Below are positions 1 through 7,602 of a stretch of 19,231 nucleotides of DNA, in pieces. This DNA is from Leptospirillum sp037442005 (GTDB lineage Bacteria; Nitrospirota; Leptospirillia; Leptospirillales; Leptospirillaceae): NCBI GenBank assembly GCA_037442005.1, contig JBBIRA010000036.1, positions 1-19,231 of the forward strand. Reading direction: 5' to 3'. Each line of letters opens with the position of its first letter. Positions within the stretch are counted from its first letter, which is position 1. A program made the position numbers and the translations under genes. The notes under the pieces were generated by a model. That model worked only from the letters and a program-made list of their open reading frames with translations. It had not been told where the DNA came from and made no database searches.

Positions 1-2
1 TG

Positions 3-146
3 CTGGCGAGAATGAGTGATCCTGAAATCGGGCTATACACCCCTTATCAGGAAGTCAAACGCATCTTGCTGGCACGTTCTCCGGCGGAACTGACCGTCAA
101 TGGTTTTAGAGTTGGGCAAAGTACCGCATCAACCAAGTGCGGATAA
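3..146 (+). CDS. 3' end of an unidentified coding frame (partial)
   Basis: The frame is open from the window edge to a TAA stop at 144-146, giving about 47 residues (ending ...VGQSTASTKCG). It contains an internal ATG at position 12. I do not recognise a family. It could be the C-terminus of a gene starting outside the window or a chance open frame. There is no clear Shine-Dalgarno before the internal ATG. From 147 to 220 I see nothing coding. Confidence 0.2.
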   Translation: MARMSDPEIGLYTPYQEVKRILLARSPAELTVNGFRVGQSTASTKCG

Positions 147-220
147 GTCCACTGTACAGGTTTGTAGGAACAGTGAAGGACCTCTGCGCCACCGGTATTC
201 CCTTGGGAGGGATTTTCCGG

Positions 221-1000
221 TCATTTTTCCTCTGATTTCTTGAGAAAGGCGGAAAGAACATCGATCGGAACCGGAAAGATGATTGTCGAGGTTTTGTTGT
301 TCGCCAGTTCCATCAGGGTTCCTAAATATTTGAGTTGCAAGGACATCGGATTTTGCGTCAGAACCTGGGCTGCATCATAGAGACGCTGTGAGGCCTGATA
401 TTCCCCTTCGGCACTGATCACCTTTGCTCTCCGGTCCCTTTCAGCTTCCGCCTGCCGGGCGATGACCCTCATCATGTCCTGGGGCAGATCGACATTCTTG
501 ATCTCCACCGTTGTCACCTTGACTCCCCAAGGTTCAGTTTGCTGATCCAGAATTTTCTGAAGTTCAAGGTTGATTTCCTCCCTTTTTGTCAGGAGGTCGT
601 CAAGAAGTCCCTGACCCAAGACACTCCTCAGCTTTGTCTGTGCGGCCAGTGTCGTTGCATAGAGATAGTCTTCCACCTGGAGAATGGCTCTCTGGGGATC
701 GATGACCCGGGCATAGATAACCGCATTGACCTTTACCGAGACATTGTCCCGGGTAATGATGTCCTGGGCAGGAACTTCGAGGGTCACGGTCCGAAGGCTG
801 ACTTTCACCATCCGGTCAAGAACGGGGATGAGGATGATCAGTCCGGGGCCGTACCCTCCGATCAGGGCAGGGCGGGACCGTCCGAGCCGGAAGACGACGG
901 CCCGTTCATACTCTTTCAGGATGCGGACCCCTTTGAAGAAAAACAGGGCGGAGAGCACGAGAAGCAGGAGAATCGGAGAGAAGATCAAATGGGGAAGCAT
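221..1000 (-). CDS. Slipin / stomatin-like SPFH-domain membrane protein
   Basis: The product (259 aa) has an N-terminal hydrophobic segment at about residues 7-23, followed by a stomatin-type SPFH domain (YERAVVFRLGR near 31-41, GPGLIILIPVLDRM near 51-64, VPAQDIITRDNVSVKVNAV near 76-94). The distal part is an alanine/glutamate-rich helix (RQAEAERDRRAKVISAEGE, 182-200) typical of slipins. Slipins oligomerise in the inner membrane, scaffold membrane microdomains, and are substrates and partners of NfeD proteases. The ATG is preceded by GAGGTGAT, which overlaps the stop of the upstream nfeD gene (9-bp gap), so the two genes form an operon. The length is typical for the family. Family assignment is firm; cellular role is inferred. 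Confidence 0.93.
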   Translation of the reverse strand: MLPHLIFSPILLLLVLSALFFFKGVRILKEYERAVVFRLGRSRPALIGGYGPGLIILIPVLDRMVKVSLRTVTLEVPAQDIITRDNVSVKVNAVIYARVIDPQRAILQVEDYLYATTLAAQTKLRSVLGQGLLDDLLTKREEINLELQKILDQQTEPWGVKVTTVEIKNVDLPQDMMRVIARQAEAERDRRAKVISAEGEYQASQRLYDAAQVLTQNPMSLQLKYLGTLMELANNKTSTIIFPVPIDVLSAFLKKSEEK

Positions 1001-1009
1001 GCGATCACC

Positions 1010-2338
1010 TCATTTTTTTCGTTGGACATGAAGCGTGAGCCCCTCGACTTCTGTCACAAGAACAGGAGTGCCTTTTTCGATCGGTTCTTCCGCGTGAGCT
1101 TGCCAGTCTTCCCCATGGAATCGGACCTCCCCGTCCTGATCGAGGTTGGTCAGTGCGACGCCCTGTTCTCCAATCATCGCCTCCTTCCCGGTTTTAGAAG
1201 GAAGACGGAAGGTTTTCCATGCCTGACGCACAAAAACGGAAAGGAAGAGTGTGGTGATGATGGCAATGGCGACAATTGTCGGAACAGGGACACGAAAATA
1301 GGAGGGAAAACCAGCTCCGAGCACCACTCCTCCTAGAATAAGGGAGATGAGTCCGCCAGCAGTCAGGATGCCGTAACTGGGAACCTTTATTTCAAGGAGA
1401 AGGAAAAAAAATCCAAGGAGAATCATAAGGATTCCGGTCAGGTGAAATGGAAAGAGGTGGAAAGCGTAAATGGACAGGAGGAGGCAGAGGGCTCCGAAGA
1501 CCCCCGGAAAGACTCCTCCAGGTTGTGAAAATTCGAAAACCAGTCCCCAGAATCCAAAAAGCATCAATAAAAAGGCGATCTGGGGATGGGACAGGATCTG
1601 CATCACCTGAAGGCCCAAGGGGAGCGGAAATGGAAGAATTTGGGCACCGGTCAGGTGAAGGACCATTTTGCCGGACCCCGTTTGGACGGTTCGACCCTCC
1701 GCCTTTTCAAATAAAGTGGGGAGATCGGGGACGACCAGGTCGATGACCCCTTTCTTCAGGGCTTCCCCGGCGTCGATGGAAACGCTCTTTTTGACGGCAT
1801 CCATCCCCCATTGGGCATTGCGCCCTCTTTTGACGGCGAGGGCCTTTATATAGGCAACTGCATCGTTCTCTATCTTTCTGGAAAGGGTCCTGTCAGGCTT
1901 TAACCCTCCGAGGAAGACGGGATGGGCGGCACCGATATTGGTTCCCGGAGCCATGGCTGCCAGTGAGGAGGCATAGACGATAAAGACTCCGGCCGAGGCG
2001 GAGCGGCTTCCGGATGGGCCAACATAGACGATCACCGGAACGGGGGACGCCAGGATGTTTTTCACCATGGACCGCATGGAAGTATCCAGACCCCCTGGGG
2101 TGTCAAGTTCAAGAACAACCGCTGAATCGTGATCTTTTTTGGCTCTCGCGAGCCCCATCGAGAGGTATCCGTCGGAAACGGAATCGATGACTCCATGGTA
2201 GTGGAGGAGAAGGACTTCCTTGGGGAGGGATTCGGCAATCCCCACCCCGGGGATCCCTAAGAAGATCAATACCCCCAGAAAACAGACAGTCAGACGATTT
2301 TTGAAGGCATCCATCCCGAGAACCCCTCGGATATCCAT
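1010..2338 (-). CDS. nfeD: NfeD family long form: ClpP-like membrane serine protease
   Basis: The product (442 aa) begins with a signal peptide or anchor (about residues 12-35, likely cleavage after GIA). A ClpP/SppA-type domain follows (about 40-210), with LELDTPGG at 76-83, the nucleophile motif SRSASAG (predicted catalytic Ser115) and a conserved lysine about 40 residues on (Lys155 in SRKIENDA). Next are four or five transmembrane segments (about 255-370) and a C-terminal OB-fold NfeD domain (about 385-440). Related NfeD proteins cleave the C-terminus of partner stomatins, and the slipin gene lies immediately downstream. The start at 2338 follows AGGAAAA; an in-frame ATG at 2314 is possible and would shorten the leader by 8 residues. 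Confidence 0.93.
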   Translation of the reverse strand: MDIRGVLGMDAFKNRLTVCFLGVLIFLGIPGVGIAESLPKEVLLLHYHGVIDSVSDGYLSMGLARAKKDHDSAVVLELDTPGGLDTSMRSMVKNILASPVPVIVYVGPSGSRSASAGVFIVYASSLAAMAPGTNIGAAHPVFLGGLKPDRTLSRKIENDAVAYIKALAVKRGRNAQWGMDAVKKSVSIDAGEALKKGVIDLVVPDLPTLFEKAEGRTVQTGSGKMVLHLTGAQILPFPLPLGLQVMQILSHPQIAFLLMLFGFWGLVFEFSQPGGVFPGVFGALCLLLSIYAFHLFPFHLTGILMILLGFFFLLLEIKVPSYGILTAGGLISLILGGVVLGAGFPSYFRVPVPTIVAIAIITTLFLSVFVRQAWKTFRLPSKTGKEAMIGEQGVALTNLDQDGEVRFHGEDWQAHAEEPIEKGTPVLVTEVEGLTLHVQRKK

Positions 2339-2386
2339 TTTTCCTGAAGAATTTATCCGGAAACAAACCCTATGGATCCTGATGAA

Positions 2387-2415
2387 ATCATGGTCCCTTG
2401 TGCCAATACTGTCAA
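2387..2415 (-). promoter_or_regulatory. Sigma70-type promoter of nfeD-slipin
   Basis: On the minus strand TTGACA (2410-2415, perfect -35) is followed after 17 bases by CATGAT (2387-2392, -10). This predicts a start of transcription near 2380 and a leader of about 40 bases before the nfeD ATG. Confidence 0.55.
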
Positions 2416-2586
2416 TAGAGAACCGGGAGGGATGACAACGTCAAAGTCATCGCTCTGAGGGGCCCCGGGATTTGAAACGGGGAGGGTGTTGATAGAAAAG
2501 TCGGGATCATCAGGAGAAAACACCGGAAAAGAAGGAGCGAGACGAGGAGACTTTCTGAAACAATCCGGATCCAGCGTCTCTGACCG

Positions 2587-3030
2587 ATGTACGTCCCCTG
2601 CCTCCGGGAGGGATCAGGGGGACACAGGTTTGATGGTCTTGAATCGCTCCTCAAGAATCACTTCAGGAACCGGAAGGTGAACAGGGTGGGTTACGCGGAC
2701 GACATTGTCGTGACCGGAAACCCAAGGAATTTCTGGAGGAGAAGATCAAACCGCTGGTCGAGGCCTTCCTGGGGGAAAGGGAATTTCCGTCTCCACTCAA
2801 AAGACCAAAATCACGCACATCCGGGAAGGGTTCGATTTTCTTTGAGAGAATGTTGTGAATGCGACGGTAAGATTTGAATCATGAGCAAAGGAAATTCATC
2901 AACAAAGCAAAAGTGTTCATCGAATGGTATCGGCTTTCAAAAATCCAACGATGGATAACCTGGCCGAAATATTTCAGTCGTGACAAACAAATTTCAGGTT
3001 TCAATGAAGACAAAGGGTGTTCCTCTTAAA
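2587..3030 (+). pseudogene. Group II intron reverse transcriptase/maturase remnant
   Basis: Pieces of a group II intron-encoded protein appear in order but in different frames. They are PPGGI (about 2597-2611), FDGLESLLKNHF followed by VNRVGYADDIVVTG (YADD catalytic motif at 2692-2703), EEKIKPLVEAFLGE in the next frame, ISVSTQKTKITHIREGFDFL in the third frame (to about 2842), a CECDGKI stretch, and a maturase-like tail RWITWPKYFSR (about 2940-2980). Intact relatives have the same order: GTPQGG, LDGLE, YADD, SPEKTKITHI, GFDFLG, KYDGKLL and a KYF-containing maturase/HNH end. The N-terminal third and part of the palm are missing and at least three frameshifts or stops are present, so it is not functional. 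I could not place intron domains V or VI nearby. Confidence 0.72.
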
Positions 3031-3500
3031 CGGGATGTGCGGTTGGGGTGTATCCGGTAGCCTGTTCAAAATGCGAAAGTTGTTTGCAACTGGCGTGTCC
3101 ATCCTCGCAGAGTGAGGAACGATGCGGCGCATTCGGATTCTTTCTGTTTCAGATCCTGCGTTTCCGTTTTTTTTTAACTCCATCGACAAGGCCAGTCCCT
3201 TTTATAAACCTTGGCGATCAGGGGATATCCTTTCATCCGCTGGAATCGCTCCTCCGACGGGATTGCGACCTGAAAAACCAGAGCCAGAAGAGTCTCTCGG
3301 GAGAAACATCCGCGAGCCTGCCGGGTTCGGTGCCGGATCGTCGAAAAAGTGGACCTGGTCGGATGGGTCGTCCGGATCGACACCCAATGACTGGCCGGAT
3401 GCAATGAACGCCATGAATCCAAAAGACGGGACAGACGTGTCCGGGTGAAAGCGTTGGTTCATGGGGTCAAAAAGGGGAGAATGGCGGTTCGGGAAGAGCG
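3031..3500. other. Intergenic stretch without a supported gene
   Basis: The open frames here overlap in both strands, lack ribosome binding sites, and have no recognisable motifs. The stretch probably continues the degenerate mobile-element DNA that begins at 2587. I see no RNA gene, repeat array or clear promoter. Confidence 0.4.
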
Positions 3501-3533
3501 GAAAAAGAAACAGGGAAGGCGATGCCTTCCCTG
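3501..3533 (-). terminator. Rho-independent terminator of the His-rich gene
   Basis: A perfect 10-bp inverted repeat (CAGGGAAGGC at 3511-3520, GCCTTCCCTG at 3524-3533) with a 3-base loop is followed in minus orientation by TTTCTTTTTC (3501-3510). It lies 17 bases past the stop of the His-rich gene. Confidence 0.85.
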
Positions 3534-3549
3534 TCGTCGGGAGAAGAAC

Positions 3550-3864
3550 TTACCCGTTGTGGTGATGCTTCTTGTGGTGATGTCTCATATGATGATGCTT
3601 CTTCATATGATGATGGTGGCGCGGGTAGCAGCGATGATGACGACGATAGTACTTGCTGTGATGGTTGCAACCATGACGGGCATGTCTTCTTTTCATGTGC
3701 TTCTTGACATGCTTTGCAGGAGCCGCAGGTGCTGCTGGGGCACTGGCTGCGGGGGCTGCAGGGGCTGTTGCATCAGCAGCGAAAGAAACAGGCGCTGCGG
3801 TGAGGGAGATTGCTCCCACAAACGCAAACGCGACGAACAGGGACGAGATCTTTCTGATCAGCAT
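3550..3864 (-). CDS. Secreted histidine-rich small protein, probable metal binder
   Basis: The product (104 aa) has a signal peptide (residues 1-29/30, cleavage after VSFA), an Ala/Pro linker of APAAP repeats (about 34-50), and a basic tail (51-104) with 21 histidines in 54 residues, arranged as HH, HHH and HHHH clusters with Lys/Arg and two cysteines. Such tails bind Ni, Co, Cu or Zn. Export suggests periplasmic or extracellular metal buffering or sequestration, which is an inference. The start at 3864 is fixed by AAAGGAG (3870-3876) 5 bases upstream; a longer in-frame ATG (3960) would put the signal peptide internally and lies at the predicted -35 box. The gene forms its own transcription unit with a promoter and a strong terminator. 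No homologous family is recognised. Confidence 0.82.
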   Translation of the reverse strand: MLIRKISSLFVAFAFVGAISLTAAPVSFAADATAPAAPAASAPAAPAAPAKHVKKHMKRRHARHGCNHHSKYYRRHHRCYPRHHHHMKKHHHMRHHHKKHHHNG

Positions 3865-3903
3865 TTGAACTCCTTTGGTGTAAGGCCATGAAGGCAAGAC
3901 GTC

Positions 3904-3960
3904 CGGGCACCACCTGCCCGATTCCCCTATAAGAGTAAAGAAACACCGGGAAGATTTCAA
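3904..3960 (-). promoter_or_regulatory. Promoter and leader of the His-rich gene
   Basis: On the minus strand TTGAAA (3955-3960) and TACTCT (3932-3937) are separated by 17 bases. Downstream, in the predicted leader, lies a 6-bp inverted repeat CGGGCA/TGCCCG (3904-3920, 5-base loop) that could be a small hairpin or a regulator site. Confidence 0.4.
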
Positions 3961-3992
3961 CAGGGATCACAATCTTTACCGACATAACCGGT

Positions 3993-4583
3993 TCAATTGG
4001 CGGTGAGTCGTCCAAGCATCTCGATCCGGTCGCTGTCATAGGGGTCAAGCGAAAGACCCGTTTTGAGACATTCCACGGCTTTTTCCCGGTTTCCAAGGTC
4101 TTTGTGTATTCCCGCCAGACCGTCCCAGATGCCGGCATCGTCCGGATTCAATGCGCAGGCCTGATTGAGCATGTCGAGCGCCTTTTCCTGAAACACCCGG
4201 TTGTTGTCCATGGCGCCCATATCCGCCATGCACCAGGCCATGTCGACCAGATAGGTGATGTTGTCCGGTGACCGGTCGACGGCCCGGCCATACATGAGAA
4301 GCGCATCTTTCATTCTGCCCTTCTGCCTTAGTGCGCCGGCGAGAATGTGATATTGGGAAGGCTCGTCCGGGTCCAGACGGATGGCGTTTTCAAGCGAGGA
4401 GATCGCTTCCTGGGGCACCCCTTTTTCAATCAGGCACTGGGCCAGCCGTCGAAGGACCATCGGGGCATTCGGGATCTGGATCAGGATTTGCCGGTACAGG
4501 GCGATGGAGTCCAGAAGTTTTCCGGTGGTGCGATATCCTTCCGCTTCGTCGAAGAGGGCGCCGATTCCTTTGGGGTCTTCCAT
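3993..4583 (-). CDS. Tetratricopeptide-repeat protein
   Basis: The product (196 aa) is composed of about five TPR units (roughly residues 8-41, 42-75, 76-109, 110-150 and 151-184), with typical positions such as LAQCLIEKG, AISSLENAIRLDPDEP, LAGALRQKGRMKDAL and GIHKDLGNREKAVECLKTG. No signal peptide is seen, so it is probably cytoplasmic and acts as a protein-protein adaptor. The ATG is preceded by GGAGGAG at suitable spacing. It starts 87 bp downstream of gspK on the same strand and may be the last gene of the secretion operon; a role in assembly of the secretion machine is inference from position only. Confidence 0.88.
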   Translation of the reverse strand: MEDPKGIGALFDEAEGYRTTGKLLDSIALYRQILIQIPNAPMVLRRLAQCLIEKGVPQEAISSLENAIRLDPDEPSQYHILAGALRQKGRMKDALLMYGRAVDRSPDNITYLVDMAWCMADMGAMDNNRVFQEKALDMLNQACALNPDDAGIWDGLAGIHKDLGNREKAVECLKTGLSLDPYDSDRIEMLGRLTAN

Positions 4584-4670
4584 CCTTTACTCCTCCGTTA
4601 CAGGGAAATCATTTTTGGGGTTGTCTGACCATTCTTTCACAGAACAGGAACAGGATCGAGAGGGGCGGCC

Positions 4671-5699
4671 CTAGGGTGATGGCGTCGAGAGACTGGTGGT
4701 CTGGGATCCGGAGGGAGCGCTTTCGATTAAGGATTCGACCTGACCGAGAAGCCGGTTCCCTCCGACCCGGAAGGAGAGATATTGCGCCTGGCTTCCATTG
4801 ATGGTCAGGTAGGCCCTTGCGGCCTGCCGGGTGTTTCCCGTGATTCCCACAGCCGAAATGGAGAAGGTCTGGGAGACCAGCGTGATATCTCCCTGGATGT
4901 TGGCCATGACCGAGGCAGGGATGACCTGGGAGGCGGCCTGCATCGTCGTAAATGGCCGGGCGCTGATAATGGCCCCGGCGATCTGGGGGGTCATGGAAGG
5001 ATCAAGTGATTCGAGCACGGGTTCGGTGGCGGTGTTCAGGTTGACCACCCCGTCGGATTCGGCGGTGACATAAGGTTCGAGCGCCTGGTATTGGGACTCG
5101 GTCATGCCCATGACCTGATGGAGCTCCGAGAGAACGTCCATGGGCGCCCCGTGGGGGCGGTAGGGCGGAATCTGGGAGGCGTAGGCGCCGGCTGGAGGCG
5201 GCTGGGAGGAGCCTGTTCCGGAGACCCAGACTTCAATGGCCGGAATCACGGCGATCGGAAGCCCCAGAAGGGTAAACAGCTTTTCGAGCTGTCCCACACG
5301 GTGAAGGTCCGGGGTTCCGTTGGCGGCCAGCTGGTTTAAATTGAGTTTGGAGTCTTCATCGGTGACGATTCCCGACAGAAACATATTGTTGGCCACGGGA
5401 TAGTTGATCATGGGCGTGGCCCATGGCTGGTTGAGGGCTGTAAAGTTCTGGCCGCTTTTGGCTGCCGCAAGCGAGCTTGCGATCAGTTCGAGCTTGCCGG
5501 CTTCGATCCCCGAACGGGCCAGGTAATAGGCCTGGGTGTTGTCATGAAAAATCTCCGACTCCCGAAGGAAAGACTCCGCATGGTCGATGATGCGAAAGAT
5601 GAGAAGCGTCAGCAGCATGACCATGAAGAGAACCATGACCAGGGCAAATCCCCCGTCGCGGTCAGGAGGGCTGGATGCTCTGGACATCGAGACGGACAT
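4671..5699 (-). CDS. gspK: Type II secretion minor pseudopilin GspK
   Basis: From the ATG at 5699 the product is 342 aa. It has a prepilin leader ending DRDGG (G17) and a mature N-terminus FALVMVLFMVMLLTLLIF, lacking the Glu5 found in other pseudopilins, as is usual for GspK. A large globular domain follows, containing the paired T2SSK/SAM-like region (DEDSKLNLNQL near 115-125; VVNLNTATEPVLESLD further on). GspK caps the pseudopilus tip and starts assembly with GspI and GspJ. The open frame extends upstream to 5804, but the extension only repeats gspM sequence in another frame. The start at 5699 (or Met5 at 5687) overlaps gspM by about 38 bases and has no strong Shine-Dalgarno, suggesting translational coupling. 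Confidence 0.88.
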   Translation of the reverse strand: MSVSMSRASSPPDRDGGFALVMVLFMVMLLTLLIFRIIDHAESFLRESEIFHDNTQAYYLARSGIEAGKLELIASSLAAAKSGQNFTALNQPWATPMINYPVANNMFLSGIVTDEDSKLNLNQLAANGTPDLHRVGQLEKLFTLLGLPIAVIPAIEVWVSGTGSSQPPPAGAYASQIPPYRPHGAPMDVLSELHQVMGMTESQYQALEPYVTAESDGVVNLNTATEPVLESLDPSMTPQIAGAIISARPFTTMQAASQVIPASVMANIQGDITLVSQTFSISAVGITGNTRQAARAYLTINGSQAQYLSFRVGGNRLLGQVESLIESAPSGSQTTSLSTPSP

Positions 5700-6264
5700 C
5701 GAGTAGGTCGTGCTGGTCAAATCGTCGTTCAATCGAAATGTGGGTGATGCGGAGAAGGTGCGGGGCTCTCTGGATCCGGGCAATAAAGATGAGCACGTGG
5801 GCAAGATCCACTTTTTCCAGATGAAGGCTTACCATCACTGACGGATAACCGCCTTCGGCCGGCAGGTTCCGGGGGGTCATCTGGGAGACGGAGGTTGAAA
5901 TCCGGGAGTGTCGGGCTTCCTGTTCCAGAAAGGAGATCAGGGAAAATCCCGCGTTGTCCGATCCGAGAAGACTCGACCGTTCCTGGATGGTTTTCTGGAT
6001 TCCCCGGATGCTGGTGGCCATGCGGCTGGCCTGGACCAGCTCCTTCTCCAGGGCTTTTTTCCGGGCGGAGGCTTCTTCATAAGGGTCGAGGATGAACGAC
6101 TCGACCAGCGTGGTCACCAGGTAGAGGCCGGCAAGAACGGCCAGAATGACCGTCAGCCTTTTTTCCCGGAGGGTCAGTTTCTCCCAGCGGTCGATTGCGG
6201 GCAGGAAGAGCTGCCCGGGTGCCGACCGGAACCGGGTCAGGGCCATCCGTCCGCGCTCAATCAT
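5662..6264 (-). CDS. gspM: Type II secretion inner-membrane protein GspM
   Basis: The product (200 aa) has a short cytoplasmic N-terminus, one transmembrane helix at about residues 38-58, a coiled-coil segment (about 60-105; ARKKALEKELVQASRM) and a ferredoxin-like GspM/PilO-type periplasmic domain. It partners GspL to link the cytoplasmic ATPase to the pseudopilus. The start ATG at 6264 follows a strong GGGAGG five bases upstream and overlaps the gspL stop by 8 bases. The sequence is weakly conserved, as usual for GspM, so the name rests on topology and position. Confidence 0.8.
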   Translation of the reverse strand: MIERGRMALTRFRSAPGQLFLPAIDRWEKLTLREKRLTVILAVLAGLYLVTTLVESFILDPYEEASARKKALEKELVQASRMATSIRGIQKTIQERSSLLGSDNAGFSLISFLEQEARHSRISTSVSQMTPRNLPAEGGYPSVMVSLHLEKVDLAHVLIFIARIQRAPHLLRITHISIERRFDQHDLLDVRLDVQSIQPS

Positions 6265-7591
6265 GGAGACCTCCCATGCGGAACGTCACGGTCTTTTTAT
6301 CAATGCCAAGCCTGGCGCTCTGAACGGACAACTCCTTGATATGGGGGTTCTTGAGAAGCTCCTGCCGGACGGTTTCCACATGCTGGAAGCTGTCTGTCTT
6401 TCCGGACAGGTTCAGGCTTTTGGCCCCGATGGACATCGAGACCAGCTCAAAGGGGATCTCTTCGGGGGGAGCGGTGGCAATGGCCCGTAAAAGCTCGATG
6501 ATGTCAGTTCCTCGTGAGAGAAGCGCCCGCTGCTCTTTTAACGATTTCTCCTTCTGCTCCATCTGGGAGATGGGATCAACGACAACGGACGGGGAGAGGG
6601 TCCGGCTGGCGATCGCCGTGAGAAGCCCCTCTTCATTGTTCATCTGTTTTGTGATGTGGTCGTAATGGACAACGCCATCTAAAAGAGCGGCAAGAAGGAT
6701 CACCCCCGCCAGGATCGACAGGGATTTCATCTGGTGGTAGAGCTGCTTTTTTTCATGGGTCGATGCAAGCTTGCCCACGCGAAAATCGGGAATGTCCCGT
6801 TTGAGGGTGCCGTTTGGAAAGACAAAGGCCAGCATGCGGGTGATAAAGGAGAAATCGGGACCCGGGCTCCCGGAAAGGGACGGGGCGGGGAGTGTTCCCC
6901 TTTCAGGGGAGAACCCTTCCGCGGCAAGGGCAAAGAAGACATTGGACAGCGCCCGGTCCCGGCTCTCTACTCCCTCTTCCCGGAGGACAAACTCCTGTCT
7001 CGGGAAGTTGGCCTGGCAAATGAGCCCCAGAACGGCCTTTTTTTCCTCCTGGGTATAAATCGTGCACTCTTTGGCCATTTCTTTGGAAGAGGATTTCGGG
7101 GCGGAAGGGATCTTTTCATACAGAATGACGCTTTCGGGAAAGATGTGCTTGGGCTCAAGCTGGTGGTCCGCCAGTTTTCTGATGGCGGTTTCGAGCGGTG
7201 CGCGCGGGGTTGAAACCGCAAAGACCCGGCAGGAGCTCTGCTCGCGCCGGATCATGAGCGCAGTCTGGCATTGTTCGATCGGCCAGGGAATCAGCCCGTC
7301 CATCTCATTCTCGGCGGCCAGCGCCAGTTCCGCCTTGAGAAGGGGCGGGAGCCAGAAGAAATGGGAGAGGCTTCTTTCCGGGGGCCACAGAAGGATGGAG
7401 ACCGGATTCTTGCCGGCGAGAAGGTCATCGAGTTCGGGGATCTTGAGCGGTTTTTCCGATTCCAGGAACTCTTTGGCGGAAATCGGCCAGATGAACCGGT
7501 TGGTCAGAGCCCAGCCGCTTCGCTCCCTCCTGACAATGAAGGCTTCAAGCGACTCTTCGGAAAAGCGGGTTACCAGAGTGGTGTCAGCCAT
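6257..7591 (-). CDS. gspL: Type II secretion protein GspL (PilM/PilN-like)
   Basis: The product (444 aa) has a cytoplasmic N-terminal part (about 1-280) resembling the actin-like/PilM fold of GspL (LPPLLKAELALAAENEMD near 81-98 is the typical helix), one transmembrane helix at about 288-308, and a C-terminal PilN-like periplasmic domain (about 345-440; IELLRAIATAPPEEIPFELVSMS). GspL recruits the GspE ATPase to the inner membrane and pairs with GspM. It is preceded by gspN (11-bp gap) and overlaps gspM. The architecture is clear, although the N-terminal part is divergent. Confidence 0.83.
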   Translation of the reverse strand: MADTTLVTRFSEESLEAFIVRRERSGWALTNRFIWPISAKEFLESEKPLKIPELDDLLAGKNPVSILLWPPERSLSHFFWLPPLLKAELALAAENEMDGLIPWPIEQCQTALMIRREQSSCRVFAVSTPRAPLETAIRKLADHQLEPKHIFPESVILYEKIPSAPKSSSKEMAKECTIYTQEEKKAVLGLICQANFPRQEFVLREEGVESRDRALSNVFFALAAEGFSPERGTLPAPSLSGSPGPDFSFITRMLAFVFPNGTLKRDIPDFRVGKLASTHEKKQLYHQMKSLSILAGVILLAALLDGVVHYDHITKQMNNEEGLLTAIASRTLSPSVVVDPISQMEQKEKSLKEQRALLSRGTDIIELLRAIATAPPEEIPFELVSMSIGAKSLNLSGKTDSFQHVETVRQELLKNPHIKELSVQSARLGIDKKTVTFRMGGLHD

Positions 7592-7602
7592 GACTCATCC
7601 CG

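Noticed and set aside
539..1336. 265-codon plus-strand frame across the slipin and nfeD genes
   Set aside because: Antisense to two clearly recognised genes, Asp/Gly/Arg-rich, with no family motifs.
3550..3620. Short repeats in the His-rich region as a possible CRISPR or tandem repeat array
   Set aside because: The periodic ATG/CAT triplets are His and Met codons; there are no equal spacers or conserved repeat units.
3445..3891. Plus-strand frame rich in Met/Val and Cys
   Set aside because: It is the complement of the CAT/CAC-rich His codons of the minus-strand His-rich gene, which has a signal peptide, ribosome binding site and terminator.
3865..3960. Upstream in-frame extension of the His-rich protein
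   Set aside because: It would bury the signal peptide and begins at the predicted -35 box; AAAGGAG supports the start at 3864.
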